DNA of 64,000 bases from an uncultured Parafilimonas sp. (GTDB taxonomy: Bacteria; Bacteroidota; Bacteroidia; Chitinophagales; Chitinophagaceae): positions 11,581 to 75,580 of the forward strand of contig CALAGJ010000146.1 in the NCBI GenBank assembly GCA_937892395.1. Reading direction: 5' to 3'. Of the stretch, positions 54,968 to 64,000 are shown in pieces. Numbering within the stretch: the first letter of the stretch is position 1; each line of letters starts with the position of its first letter. Position numbers and translations under genes: made by a program. The notes beneath the pieces were generated by a model. It made no database searches and had not been told where the DNA came from. It saw nothing but the letters and a program-made list of their open reading frames with translations.

Positions 54968-57900
54968 ATGAAAAAAAGTGTATTACTTTTCTTCCTGGCC
55001 ATGCTATGCACTCAGCTAATGTGGGCACAGGAACAAACAATTACTGGTACAATTAAAGACCAAGACGGTGCAACTGTACCATTTGCAACCATAACAATTA
55101 AGGGTACAAAAATTTCAGTAGCTTCTTCAGACGCAGGTGTGTTTCGTATTGGGGCAAAATCTGGTGATGTGTTGGTGATATCAGCACTAAATTATAACAC
55201 ATCACAAGTAATTCTTACCGGAGATGCTACTATAACTGTTACTCTCCAAAAATCAAGCGGTAATCTTACAGATGTAGTGGTAACAACGGCTTTGGGTATT
55301 CGCAGGTCTGCAAAAGACTTAGGGTATGCTACCACTTCGTTGTCCAATAAAACTTTGACGCAAGCCAAGTCTGTAAATGTGCAGCAAGCTTTAAATGGTA
55401 AAGTATCAGGTGTAAATATTTCCACTGTAAACAGTGGTGTTTTTGAAAATTCAAAAATTAATATTCGTGGCATTCGCTCACTTACTGGCAATAATCAACC
55501 CATGCTGGTAGTAGATGGTGCGCCTACACCGTTAGGTTTCTTATCATCTATTCCGCCAGATGATGTGCAAGATATAACTGTATTAAAAAGTGCTGCATCT
55601 GCCGCTATTTATGGACCAGATGCGGTAAATGGTGTAATCATCATTACTACAAAGCGTGGTGGTAAAAATCCAACTATTTCCTTTAGTAGTACAGTGCAAA
55701 CAACCAGTGTATCTTTTTTTCCAAAAATTCAAAAAGATTTTGGTGCAGGTGCAGGCGAATTAAAAGATCCTTACGGTAATTATTTATATGTGCCTTATGA
55801 AAATCAGCAGTATGGTTCTCGGTTTGATGGTTCACTTCAACCAATAGGTGTGCCTTTGGAAGATGGCTCTATACAAACATTGCCATATAGCAATGCTAGA
55901 TATAAAGATAAAATTGATTTTTGGAATACAGGTCTTACCTTCCAGAATTCTTTATCAATAGCAGGAGAAGATTTTTATGTAAGTATAGAAGATGCAAACA
56001 TAAGAGGCTTGGTACCTGATGATAAAAATCACAGAACCAGTTTTAGATTTAATGGCAGCAAAAAATATGATAAATTTTCTGCAGGGTATGGATTGAATTA
56101 TGTATTGTCCAATTATAATGTTGTCAATGAAAATGCATTTCAAACAACATTTCCAGATGCATACAATGGTGGATTATTTTTCTTAGTTATGCAAACACCA
56201 AGCAATGTACCATTACTTGACTATGATGACCCGAACAATAAGTTTGCAGATTTTTCAAATTATTATAATGAATATTCAGTTAATCCATATTGGCTCATAC
56301 ATAATATTCGTCAGACCGGAAGGCAAGATGACCTCAATGCAAACCTTGATTTGAATTATCAATTATTCCCATGGCTTAGAGCAAGTACTCGCTTAAGTAC
56401 AAATGTGTCTTTCCAAGGTTTTCAAAGTACCAATGCACCCGTTGAAGTATCAGACTGGGCGCAGACTTCAGGCTTCTATGGCAGACCACGAAACTCTACT
56501 CAATATTCTGATAGACCAGGATATGTAGCAGATGGTCAAACTACTGTAACCCGTTACAATGTAGACTATTTTTTAAGTGGCGATAAAGATTTAAGCAAAG
56601 ATTTTTCGATTAAATACATAGCTGGTGGAATGATAAGAAAGAATACAGTAAAAGATATCAATCTTGGTGGTAATAACCTATTGGTACCTGCCCTATATAA
56701 TGTATCAGTAAAAAGTGGCGATGCTAATGTGCCAACAGCACCATTTAATAATTTCAAATCAGTATCTGCATTATTGTCTGCTTATGGATCATTTGGTATC
56801 AGTTACAAAGGTTGGGCAAATGTGGAAGTAACCGGTCGTAATGATTGGGATAGCCGATTGAATGAAGACAATCGTTCCTTCTTTTATCCGGCAGTAAATG
56901 CATCTTTAGTATTGTCTGATGCAATTGGAGCATTAAAAACAAGTAACAAAATTTCTTATTTAAAATTAAGAGCAGCTGTTTCAAAAAGTGGTAATGTAAA
57001 CTTAGCTCCTTATGCTACAAAAGCTACATATAGCCAACCAAATGGTTTCCCTTATGGAAATATAGGTGGCTTTACAGCAAATGGTACTATACCTTCTGAA
57101 AATCTAAAACCCGAGTTTGTCAATACTACTGAGTTTGGTGCCGAGTTGGGATTATTTAAAAACAGAATCAATTTAGAAGCGAGCTATTTTGATCAAAAAA
57201 ATACAAATCAAGTATTACTCATTACTCGTTCAATTACTACAGGTTATACATCAGAATTGGCCAATGCCGCAGACTTTAGAAACTATGGTGTAGAAATGGA
57301 TTTAGCAATTACTCCATTGATTCGCATGCGTAAGGGAAGTATTAATTTTAAAATCAATGCTACATACAATAATAATGAAGTAACCAGTACACTCGGCAAT
57401 GTGCCTGTTGTTCTTGCCGGTACAAATGCCTTCACACAAATATCTGCCAGTTCACCTACGGTGAATAATATTGCAGTAGTTGGCGGACCTGCATTCCAGT
57501 TTCAATTGACAGACTATAACAGAGATCCGGCAACTGGTAAGGTAATCGTGGATCCTGTAACAGGTTATCCAAGTATTTCTCCAGCATTGGTTACCACAGG
57601 CCGCACTTTACCCCTTTGGGTTGTAGGTCTTACACCTTCATATACCATTGGCAATTTTGCCATCACCATGACTTGGGATTATAAGGGTGGTCATAATTTC
57701 TATTCAGGATTAGGTTCTGATATGGACTTTGCAGGTATTTCTGAAAGAAGTGCTTCTTATGGCAGAGAGCGTTTTGTATTTCCAAATTCAGTGTATTTAG
57801 AAGATGGTAAATATGTGCCAAACACTAATATACAAGTGCAGGATGGAAATTATGGTTTCTGGACCGGTGGTAGCACAAATACAAGTATTGCTACAAACTA

Positions 57901-58165
57901 TTATGCAAGTGCAGCAGCATGGAGATTGAGAGAATTAAACATCTCTTATACATTACCAAGCAGTCTGTTTGGAAAGCAAAGTTTCTTCAAAAAAGCAACA
58001 GTGAGTGTTGTAGGAAAAAATCTTTTCTTGTTTGTTCCAAAATCAAATCAGTGGGGCGATCCTGAATTCAACTTTAATGCTGTAGGAAACACATTTGGCG
58101 TAGCCAGCTCCTTCCAATCTCCTGCTTCCAGGTTGTTTGGCGGATCTATCACCTTACAGTTTTAA
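54968..58165 (+). CDS. SusC/RagA-type TonB-linked outer-membrane receptor
   Basis: The 1065-residue protein imports a nutrient across the outer membrane with the SusD-like lipoprotein and TonB. It has a signal peptide (about 1-20), a CarboxypepD-reg-like domain (about 22-95, ITGTIKDQDGATVPFATI), and a TonB plug domain (about 110-225) with KVSGVNISTVNSG, INIRGIRSL and PMLVVDGAP. A beta barrel to the C-terminus ends SRLFGGSITLQF, with aromatic last residue. The gene order susC-susD-DUF1735 is typical. Without an adjacent carbohydrate enzyme, the substrate is unknown (glycan or peptide). Confidence 0.95.
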   Translation: MKKSVLLFFLAMLCTQLMWAQEQTITGTIKDQDGATVPFATITIKGTKISVASSDAGVFRIGAKSGDVLVISALNYNTSQVILTGDATITVTLQKSSGNLTDVVVTTALGIRRSAKDLGYATTSLSNKTLTQAKSVNVQQALNGKVSGVNISTVNSGVFENSKINIRGIRSLTGNNQPMLVVDGAPTPLGFLSSIPPDDVQDITVLKSAASAAIYGPDAVNGVIIITTKRGGKNPTISFSSTVQTTSVSFFPKIQKDFGAGAGELKDPYGNYLYVPYENQQYGSRFDGSLQPIGVPLEDGSIQTLPYSNARYKDKIDFWNTGLTFQNSLSIAGEDFYVSIEDANIRGLVPDDKNHRTSFRFNGSKKYDKFSAGYGLNYVLSNYNVVNENAFQTTFPDAYNGGLFFLVMQTPSNVPLLDYDDPNNKFADFSNYYNEYSVNPYWLIHNIRQTGRQDDLNANLDLNYQLFPWLRASTRLSTNVSFQGFQSTNAPVEVSDWAQTSGFYGRPRNSTQYSDRPGYVADGQTTVTRYNVDYFLSGDKDLSKDFSIKYIAGGMIRKNTVKDINLGGNNLLVPALYNVSVKSGDANVPTAPFNNFKSVSALLSAYGSFGISYKGWANVEVTGRNDWDSRLNEDNRSFFYPAVNASLVLSDAIGALKTSNKISYLKLRAAVSKSGNVNLAPYATKATYSQPNGFPYGNIGGFTANGTIPSENLKPEFVNTTEFGAELGLFKNRINLEASYFDQKNTNQVLLITRSITTGYTSELANAADFRNYGVEMDLAITPLIRMRKGSINFKINATYNNNEVTSTLGNVPVVLAGTNAFTQISASSPTVNNIAVVGGPAFQFQLTDYNRDPATGKVIVDPVTGYPSISPALVTTGRTLPLWVVGLTPSYTIGNFAITMTWDYKGGHNFYSGLGSDMDFAGISERSASYGRERFVFPNSVYLEDGKYVPNTNIQVQDGNYGFWTGGSTNTSIATNYYASAAAWRLRELNISYTLPSSLFGKQSFFKKATVSVVGKNLFLFVPKSNQWGDPEFNFNAVGNTFGVASSFQSPASRLFGGSITLQF

Positions 58166-58183
58166 TCAATTAAAAATAGAAAT

Positions 58184-59704
58184 ATGAAATACGTACATAA
58201 AATAATATTTATCACCCTATGTGTTGTCGTATCAGCATCTTGCAAAAAAGGATTTTTGGATGTAAATTCAAATCCAAATATTCCTACAGATGATAATATA
58301 ACACCGGAGTTAATATTTCCACAAGCTGCTGATTTGGCTGGAGGTCAAATCATAATCCCTCAATCCGCTTTTATAAGCCGTTGGATGGGATATTTTGCCC
58401 CAAATGGTGACTATGCAAGGGTGCAGCAAGAAACAAGTTATAATATAGACTTTACTTTCAGTAATGGCATTTGGGCCTCTTATTATAACGCTTTGTTTGA
58501 TCTGTATCTTACCAAAGAAAAAGCACAGGCCAATGGCAACAATGTATTGGCGGCAGCTTCAATGATTTTATCTGCAAAGCTCTTTCAAGAAGTGGTGGAT
58601 ATGTTTGGCAATGTGCCCTATTCGCAGGCATTTAAGGAAAAACAATTTCCATTGCCCGAGTATGATGATGCTACATCCATTTACACTGCCTTGCAACAAA
58701 GTTTAGACAGCGCTATCATTTACATGAAAGAAACGGCTCCTATATCTTTTGCAAGTGTGGATGTGGTAAATAATGGTGATCAACCAAAGTGGATCAAATT
58801 TGCCAATACACTCAAGTTGCGTTTATTAATCAGACAGTCTGAAGTAGCCGGTTTTAATCCAGCTGCGGAAATTGCAAAAATTGATGCAGAAGGTGGGATA
58901 TTGGAGGCTGGAGAAACAATTGGTGTAAACCCCGGATACAATAATCAGTTATTAAAACAGTCTCCTTTTTATACAAATTATGGCTACACACCCACTTACG
59001 TAAGGGCTACAGCTTCGCTGAATGCAAATGCTTATATCATAGCACAGTTTGAGGCATTTGGTGATGCACGTATCGGCAGGTTTTTTCAAGATGTAGGTGG
59101 AAATTATAATGGCTGTGAATATGGCTTAGACCCGGGTGAACTGTTTAGTGGTACACAAGCATCTTATTTTGGACCAGGCCTTATTGGAGATCTTGATTTG
59201 GGTGGCAAATTTACAACAGGTGCATCTCAAACACAGTGGATGATGCCTTCATTTGAAAGTCTATTTTTCAAAGCAGAGGCTATAGCACGTGGATGGATAG
59301 CAGGGGATGCACAAACCGCTTTGAATGAGGCCATCACAGAATCATTTGTATGGCTTGGAGTACCAGATGCCGAGGCAGAAGCTGCTGCATATATAGCCTC
59401 AGCCACTGACGTTACTGATTTGGCAAATGCAGGCGGATCTGCATTAGAAAAAGCTCAGTTTATAGGGTATCAAAAATACTTGGCACTATGTGGTATTGAT
59501 GCATTAGAAGCATGGAGTGATTTACGCAGGATCAATATGCTGGGTGAAGATGATGGCTATATTTCGTATAACCCAAGTATAGTTTCTGAAACATTACCTC
59601 TACGCTTATTATATCCACAAACAGAATATACGGCAAACGGTGAGAATGCATTAGCCGAAGGCACAATAGATGCTTTCACTTCTAAATTATTCTGGCAACC
59701 ATAA
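58184..59704 (+). CDS. SusD/RagB-like lipoprotein
   Basis: The 506-residue protein caps the SusC channel and binds substrate at the cell surface. Signal peptide and lipobox VVSASCKKGFLDVNSNP (cysteine about 20) are typical; SusD features include the TPR-like helices around LSAKLFQEVVDMFGNVPYS and the C-terminal region with LDALEAW-like GIDALEAWSDLRR. It starts 18 bp after the susC-type stop and is followed 23 bp later by a lipoprotein gene. Confidence 0.93.
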   Translation: MKYVHKIIFITLCVVVSASCKKGFLDVNSNPNIPTDDNITPELIFPQAADLAGGQIIIPQSAFISRWMGYFAPNGDYARVQQETSYNIDFTFSNGIWASYYNALFDLYLTKEKAQANGNNVLAAASMILSAKLFQEVVDMFGNVPYSQAFKEKQFPLPEYDDATSIYTALQQSLDSAIIYMKETAPISFASVDVVNNGDQPKWIKFANTLKLRLLIRQSEVAGFNPAAEIAKIDAEGGILEAGETIGVNPGYNNQLLKQSPFYTNYGYTPTYVRATASLNANAYIIAQFEAFGDARIGRFFQDVGGNYNGCEYGLDPGELFSGTQASYFGPGLIGDLDLGGKFTTGASQTQWMMPSFESLFFKAEAIARGWIAGDAQTALNEAITESFVWLGVPDAEAEAAAYIASATDVTDLANAGGSALEKAQFIGYQKYLALCGIDALEAWSDLRRINMLGEDDGYISYNPSIVSETLPLRLLYPQTEYTANGENALAEGTIDAFTSKLFWQP

Positions 59705-59727
59705 TTTGTAACAATAAAAAGTAAAAG

Positions 59728-60600
59728 ATGAAAAATGTAAAAATAGCTGTAGTGTTTTTGATAGCAGGCATTAGCATGCAGAGTTGTTTGAAAGATGACG
59801 CATTTGATAATGGCTCATTACAATCTGTAGCATCACAAGGTGGTGATCCCAAGGTTATAGAATTGAAAGTTGCTGCGGAAAACAATACCAATTTCGTATC
59901 GTTGGCTATTGATAATTCGGATGATCAAACAACTATTAATTTCATACCTGTACAATTGGCAACTCCTAACAATGCTACCGAGGATATTCAAGTGAATGTG
60001 GTTTTAGACCCTACCTTAGTAGATGATTACAATACAGCAAATGAAACTGAGTATGAAATCTTGGATGCCTCTTTATATGAAATTCTGAATCCAGTGGTTA
60101 CCATTCCAAAGGGATCAAAGACAGGATTTTTGCAAATAAAGATAAAACCTTCAGACATAATAGGGCAATCAATAGCGTTTGGCTTTCGTATAGAATCTAT
60201 AGTACAAAGTGGATATACCATAAGTGGTAATTTCAACACTGCTGTAGGTTCCATTGTTACGAAAAATCAATATGACGGTATCTATGAATCGGTGGGTTAT
60301 TTTGAGCACCCCATATATTTTGGTGATTTTGTAAATACATGGGAGGGCGTTACAACTGCCACAAATACAATAAATGTTCCTTTGTATGTTACTGTGAATT
60401 TTACTTCTACATTTTTTCTAACAGTAGATCCTGCTACTAATTTAGTTGAAATAACAAGTAATGATTTGCCTATTGATCCCTATGTGGAGGAAGACAATTA
60501 TTATGATCCTGCCACAAAATCTTATCACTTGGATTTTGGTTATACCACCTCGGCTCCACGGCATCTTACCTGTGTAGCTACCTATACAGGTCCGAGGTAA
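59728..60600 (+). CDS. DUF1735-type surface lipoprotein
   Basis: The 290-residue protein has a signal peptide with lipobox ISMQSCLKD (cysteine about 15). The next part, with VVLDPTLVDDYNTANETEYE and TIPKGSKTGFLQIKI, matches the DUF1735 (BT_3987-like) domain found after SusD genes, a beta-sandwich often near the substrate-binding module. It may help bind the imported ligand at the surface. It is the third gene of the SusC operon and precedes a terminator. Confidence 0.88.
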   Translation: MKNVKIAVVFLIAGISMQSCLKDDAFDNGSLQSVASQGGDPKVIELKVAAENNTNFVSLAIDNSDDQTTINFIPVQLATPNNATEDIQVNVVLDPTLVDDYNTANETEYEILDASLYEILNPVVTIPKGSKTGFLQIKIKPSDIIGQSIAFGFRIESIVQSGYTISGNFNTAVGSIVTKNQYDGIYESVGYFEHPIYFGDFVNTWEGVTTATNTINVPLYVTVNFTSTFFLTVDPATNLVEITSNDLPIDPYVEEDNYYDPATKSYHLDFGYTTSAPRHLTCVATYTGPR

Positions 60601-60665
60601 TATTACTATTATTAAGGTATCTCAATGTAGATTTAAATTTTTCTCATGTGCTGTAAAGCAATCCG

Positions 60666-60692
60666 GCCCGTATTTCTATATGGGCTTTTTTT
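60666..60692 (+). terminator. terminator of the SusC-SusD operon
   Basis: GCCCGTAT (60666-60673) pairs with ATATGGGC (60678-60685; one imperfect pair), followed by seven T. Confidence 0.7.
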
Positions 60693-60751
60693 ATTCGAAT
60701 GAATGCCAAAAAAATTCTTATAGAAAATATTTTTAATCTAGCATAATCTAT

Positions 60752-61852
60752 TCAATTGGCTGCCTGCATAATGACCTCAGCCGCATGCTCACTGGCATTT
60801 CGGCCTGTGCTGAGTGACCTGTGCAGTTCATCGTATCCCTGTTGCAAAGATTGAATAGTGGTATTATTTGTAAGCAAATCTTTCAATGATTCCGCAAGTG
60901 TATCTGCATTAAAATCATGTTGTATCAACTCTGTAAGCAATGGCTTATCCAGGATAAGATTAACAAGAGATATATACTTTATAGTTATCAGTCTTTTTGC
61001 TATTTGATAGCTGATATTACTCCCTTTATAGCATACAATTTCAGGAACCCTCAGTAGAGCCGTTTCTAATGTAGCAGTACCACTGGTTACCAATGCTGCT
61101 CTGGCTTGTTTTAGAAGCCTGTATGTATCTTCTTTGATACATAAAACTTCGGGATAGTTTTCTAAAAAGCCTTGATATAATTCATCATTTTGAGCTGGTG
61201 CTTGAGCTACAACAAATTGATACATTGGAAATCGCTTACTCACCTGCAACATTACTGGAAGCATTTTTTGTATTTCCTGCTTACGACTACCGGGTAGCAA
61301 TGCAATAATTGGTTTATCTGATAAGGGCGTTTTATTTGTTTCTAAGTTTTGTAATACAGGCAGTAGCGGATGCCCGCAATAGTTTACGGACCACTTCCAT
61401 TTATCTTCAAAATAATTTTTTTCAAAAGGTAAAATGACAAGCATTTGATCAATGCATTTTTTCATCATTTTTATTCTATTCTCTTTCCAGGCCCAAACCT
61501 GTGGAGCTATATAATAAATAACTTTAATGCCTTGTTTTTTTGCCCATTTGGCTATACGAAGATTAAAGCCGGGATAATCAATTAAAATGAGCATATCCGG
61601 TTTGTAGCCTAAAATATCTTTTTTACAAAAACGAATATTTTTTAGTATGACGGGAAGGTTTTTTACCACTTCAGCAAAACCCATAAAAGCCAATGATCGA
61701 TAGTGTTTTATGAGATGGGCTCCGACCTGCTGCATCTTATCGCCACCCCAGCAGCGCACATCTATGGTATGATCTAATTTGGATAAGGCTTTAATCAGAT
61801 TACTGCCATGTAAATCACCACTTGCCTCTCCGGCAATCATATAATATTTCAC
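60752..61852 (-). CDS. lpxB: lipid-A-disaccharide synthase
   Basis: LpxB joins UDP-2,3-diacylglucosamine and lipid X to make the lipid A disaccharide at the inner membrane. The 366-residue protein starts MKYYMIAGEASGDLHGSNL, the family N-terminus. It has IDYPGFNLRIAKWAKK, YIAPQVWAWKENR, ALLPGSRKQEI and VTSGTATLETAL motifs in order. Length is normal. No other lipid A genes are near it. It implies a Gram-negative envelope. Confidence 0.96.
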   Translation of the reverse strand: MKYYMIAGEASGDLHGSNLIKALSKLDHTIDVRCWGGDKMQQVGAHLIKHYRSLAFMGFAEVVKNLPVILKNIRFCKKDILGYKPDMLILIDYPGFNLRIAKWAKKQGIKVIYYIAPQVWAWKENRIKMMKKCIDQMLVILPFEKNYFEDKWKWSVNYCGHPLLPVLQNLETNKTPLSDKPIIALLPGSRKQEIQKMLPVMLQVSKRFPMYQFVVAQAPAQNDELYQGFLENYPEVLCIKEDTYRLLKQARAALVTSGTATLETALLRVPEIVCYKGSNISYQIAKRLITIKYISLVNLILDKPLLTELIQHDFNADTLAESLKDLLTNNTTIQSLQQGYDELHRSLSTGRNASEHAAEVIMQAAN

Positions 61853-61971
61853 AGATGCAAATTAATAGAAATGTAGCGTTTGTCTTAGGGTTATTAGAAA
61901 TATATTCAGTAGAAATATCATGATTAAATTTTAGGATTTAAAGTTGAATTTTGCTACAGGTACAAATTATT

Positions 61972-62568
61972 TTACTTCTTATTTCGCTCTTTTTTTGTTT
62001 TTAAATAAGTAGTAAATCCGCCACGTATTATGGGTACCGAGTTTCCATATACATCAATATATGGAGAGTTTAAATTCTTAGAAAGATCAAATAGCAATAC
62101 AATGTATGAACCCCCTTGACCTATACTACGCCTGCCATATCCGAGCCCCACTAAGATACTATTACTTTGTAGTGTATTTTTAAACGTAGCATTGGTGACC
62201 TCATCCTTAAGTCGATAACTGATCCAGTTGTGCTCCGCTTGAGCCTGAACAAATAAAAAATCAAGTGGATACACTCTTGAAAATACTCCTGCACCATAAT
62301 TAAAGCTGGACTGTTTTACACCTTCATTATAATCTGGGTTTATGGAGCCATATATTAGATTCGTTACCACACCTGCATCTAAAAAATTTGCAATCGAATA
62401 ACCAATTTCCGGATTTGCACCTATTTGAAATACCCCAGTACTTAACCCAATATTGAGTGATCCTCCCCAAAAAATATTTTCCCTTTTAAAACCGCCTTCA
62501 CGCTTATCCTGTGCATGTAAATTGAAGCTGCTCATCAATAAAAATAAAATCGAAAATTTCATTTTCAT
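61972..62568 (-). CDS. small outer-membrane beta-barrel protein
   Basis: The 198-residue protein begins with a signal peptide (about 1-19, MKMKFSILFLLMSSFNLHAQ). The rest shows alternating hydrophobic and polar strands, with GLSTGVFQIGANPEIGY, VYPLDFLFVQAQAEHNW and SILVGLGYGRR, as in eight-stranded outer-membrane barrels of Bacteroidota. It ends in a basic tail (LKTKKERNKK) rather than an aromatic residue. No specific function is recognised. It lies between lpxB and the FAD oxidase gene. Confidence 0.75.
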   Translation of the reverse strand: MKMKFSILFLLMSSFNLHAQDKREGGFKRENIFWGGSLNIGLSTGVFQIGANPEIGYSIANFLDAGVVTNLIYGSINPDYNEGVKQSSFNYGAGVFSRVYPLDFLFVQAQAEHNWISYRLKDEVTNATFKNTLQSNSILVGLGYGRRSIGQGGSYIVLLFDLSKNLNSPYIDVYGNSVPIIRGGFTTYLKTKKERNKK

Positions 62569-62619
62569 ATTATAAATATTTTTTGTAAAAATAGAACATT
62601 CAGTATTATGGATTTTGAT

Positions 62620-64000
62620 TTACACTATATCAAAAATTTTCCCCGGATTTAAAATTTGATGAGGATCAAATACCTTTTTTATGCCACGCATGATATTCAG
62701 ATTGGCTTCTTTACATACAATATCCATATAGCTTTTTTGAATGAGGCCAATGCCATGCTCACCACTGATAGTGCCGCCTAAGCTATGTACCAGTTCAAAC
62801 AATTTTCTGAGTATGATTTGCATGGTTTCATTACCATGACTATTTGGAATGCCCTCTTTCTTTATCCTGATATGTAAGTTGCCATCACCTGCATGGCCAT
62901 AGCATACCGGCTTAAAATCATACTCCCTGCCAAGTGCTTTTACACCATGTATTAACTGTGGTAGATAGGCACGTGGCACTACCGTATCTTCCTCAATAGT
63001 ATAGCCTTCCATTTTAACCGCCTCAGCCACACGCCTACGCAATTTCCATAGCTCTGCTTTCTGCTGCGAATCATCAGCAAAAAACAATTCCCCTGCATCA
63101 TAGTTTTCGAGTAATGCTGCTATAGATTCCATTTCTTGCATCAGCACATCCATATTGTTTCCATCGAGCTCTATAATGAGATGTGCTTGCATTTCATCCG
63201 TAACCGGCACCACATGGCTATCTACCATACGGCTTACAATTTTAAGTGCATCTATTTCTACCAATTCCATTGCGCTGGGTGTAAATCCGGCTCTAAATAT
63301 GGCACTTACTGCTTCACTGGCTTTTTCCAATTGGTTAAATGGTACCAGCATCAGCAATTCATACTTTGGATATGGTATAAGCCTCAATACAATTTTTGTT
63401 ACAATACCCAATGTTCCTTCGCTGCCAACCATGAGCTGAGTGAGGTTATAACCCGTAGAATTTTTCAACACATTTGCTCCGGTTTCTATGATATCCCCAT
63501 TTGGAAGTACTACTTCTAAATTCAGTACATAATCCTTTACAACACCATACTTTACAGCTTTAGGGCCTCCACTGTTTTCGGCTATATTACCACCTATAAA
63601 ACAACTACCTCGGCTGCTGGGGTCCGGAGGATAAAAAAGACCTTTCTCCTTTACTGCATTTTGCAATACTTCTGTTATTACACCAGGCTCTGTGGTAACC
63701 TGTAAATTCTTTTCATCAATCTCAATAATTTGATTGAGCTTTTCGGTACTCAGCAGTATGCCGCCCAGCTGTGGCAGTGCTCCACCACTAAGCCCGGTGC
63801 CTGCACCTCTTGGGGTTACCGGAATACGCTCCGCATGGCACAATTGCATAATGCTACTGATGGCTGCAGTATTCATAGGCTTTACAACAACTTCTGGAAG
63901 GAATAGTAATCTTTCTGTTTCATCATGACCATAATGCTCCAGTGCTTCCTTATCCACAAATACATTTTCGGCCCCAGCCAAAAAGCTGAGCCTTTCAATG
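62620..64000 (-). CDS. glcD: FAD-linked oxidase, GlcD-like, N-terminus cut by window edge
   Basis: The frame is open to the right edge, so the true start lies outside; a TTG at 63981 is only internal. About 460 residues are visible. An FAD_binding_4 domain carries VTPRGAGTGLSGGALPQ, and a C-terminal FAD-oxidase domain carries CYGHAGDGNLHIRI and SGEHGIGLIQKS. These match glycolate oxidase subunit GlcD and D-lactate dehydrogenases of the same family, which oxidise 2-hydroxy acids. Exact substrate is uncertain. It ends with an LNPGKIFDIV tail. Confidence 0.92.
   Translation of the reverse strand, partial: IERLSFLAGAENVFVDKEALEHYGHDETERLLFLPEVVVKPMNTAAISSIMQLCHAERIPVTPRGAGTGLSGGALPQLGGILLSTEKLNQIIEIDEKNLQVTTEPGVITEVLQNAVKEKGLFYPPDPSSRGSCFIGGNIAENSGGPKAVKYGVVKDYVLNLEVVLPNGDIIETGANVLKNSTGYNLTQLMVGSEGTLGIVTKIVLRLIPYPKYELLMLVPFNQLEKASEAVSAIFRAGFTPSAMELVEIDALKIVSRMVDSHVVPVTDEMQAHLIIELDGNNMDVLMQEMESIAALLENYDAGELFFADDSQQKAELWKLRRRVAEAVKMEGYTIEEDTVVPRAYLPQLIHGVKALGREYDFKPVCYGHAGDGNLHIRIKKEGIPNSHGNETMQIILRKLFELVHSLGGTISGEHGIGLIQKSYMDIVCKEANLNIMRGIKKVFDPHQILNPGKIFDIV

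Noticed and set aside
63155..63519. Plus-strand frames over the glcD-like gene
   Set aside because: Shadows of a frame with clear FAD-oxidase motifs.

Overview
The window is chromosomal DNA of a member of the Bacteroidota, most likely a Chitinophagaceae-like bacterium. The evidence is a SusC/SusD pair with a DUF1735-type lipoprotein, two kinds of type IX secretion C-terminal domains, a DUF4105 protein, imelysin plus di-haem oxidoreductase, an AT-rich base composition, and several promoters of the Bacteroidota form TTTG-N19/20-TAnnTTTG. No rRNA operon, CRISPR array, integrase or intact insertion sequence was seen.

The left end (1-2775) is the most unusual part. A truncated AAA+ ATPase and a YkuK-type RNase H-like protein are followed by a tight array of twelve tRNA or tRNA-like genes, all on the minus strand and none with an encoded CCA. 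Nine fold well (Pro, Asp, His, Ile-UAU, a short tRNA with anticodon UAG, Lys, Asn, Cys, Phe). Three are aberrant: a 94-nt gene with an insert in its anticodon arm, a poorly folding Leu-CAA-like gene, and one whose best fold gives the amber-reading anticodon CUA. A gene-free stretch with strong hairpins (2776-3845) separates the array from housekeeping genes.

From 3846 to 21902 the genes are mostly core: eno, pheT, a ZapB-like/zapA pair, rny, rplS, tatA, gatA, a lytic transglycosylase, a pabB-type chorismate enzyme, a very acidic disordered protein, purA, an M48 peptidase with a YjgN-family membrane protein, and the glycolytic pair gap-pgk. From 21903 to 23026 lies a decayed stretch with a pseudogene (three in-frame stops) and repeat fragments, then a lemA-TPM-TPM operon.

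From 24901 to 33211 come a di-haem oxidoreductase/imelysin lipoprotein pair, murB, a glutathione peroxidase, the glycerol pair glpF-glpD, a degenerate intergenic region and an AraC/GyrI-like regulator. From 33339 to 48158 come a very large outer-membrane protein of unknown role, a GC-rich dispersed repeat, a CxxC/T9SS-tail surface protein, a FAH-family hydrolase joined to neuB-neuC-neuA (CMP-nonulosonate synthesis), an MFS transporter, and a DUF4105-hydrolase-PKD/CHU_C operon.

From 48227 to 64000 come an aminotransferase, an SDR enzyme, an alpha/beta hydrolase, a VPS10/BNR repeat protein, the SusC-SusD-DUF1735 operon, lpxB, a small outer-membrane barrel and a glycolate-oxidase-like FAD protein cut by the right edge. 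The window is an ordinary core genome apart from the tRNA array, the nonulosonate operon and the decayed stretches.
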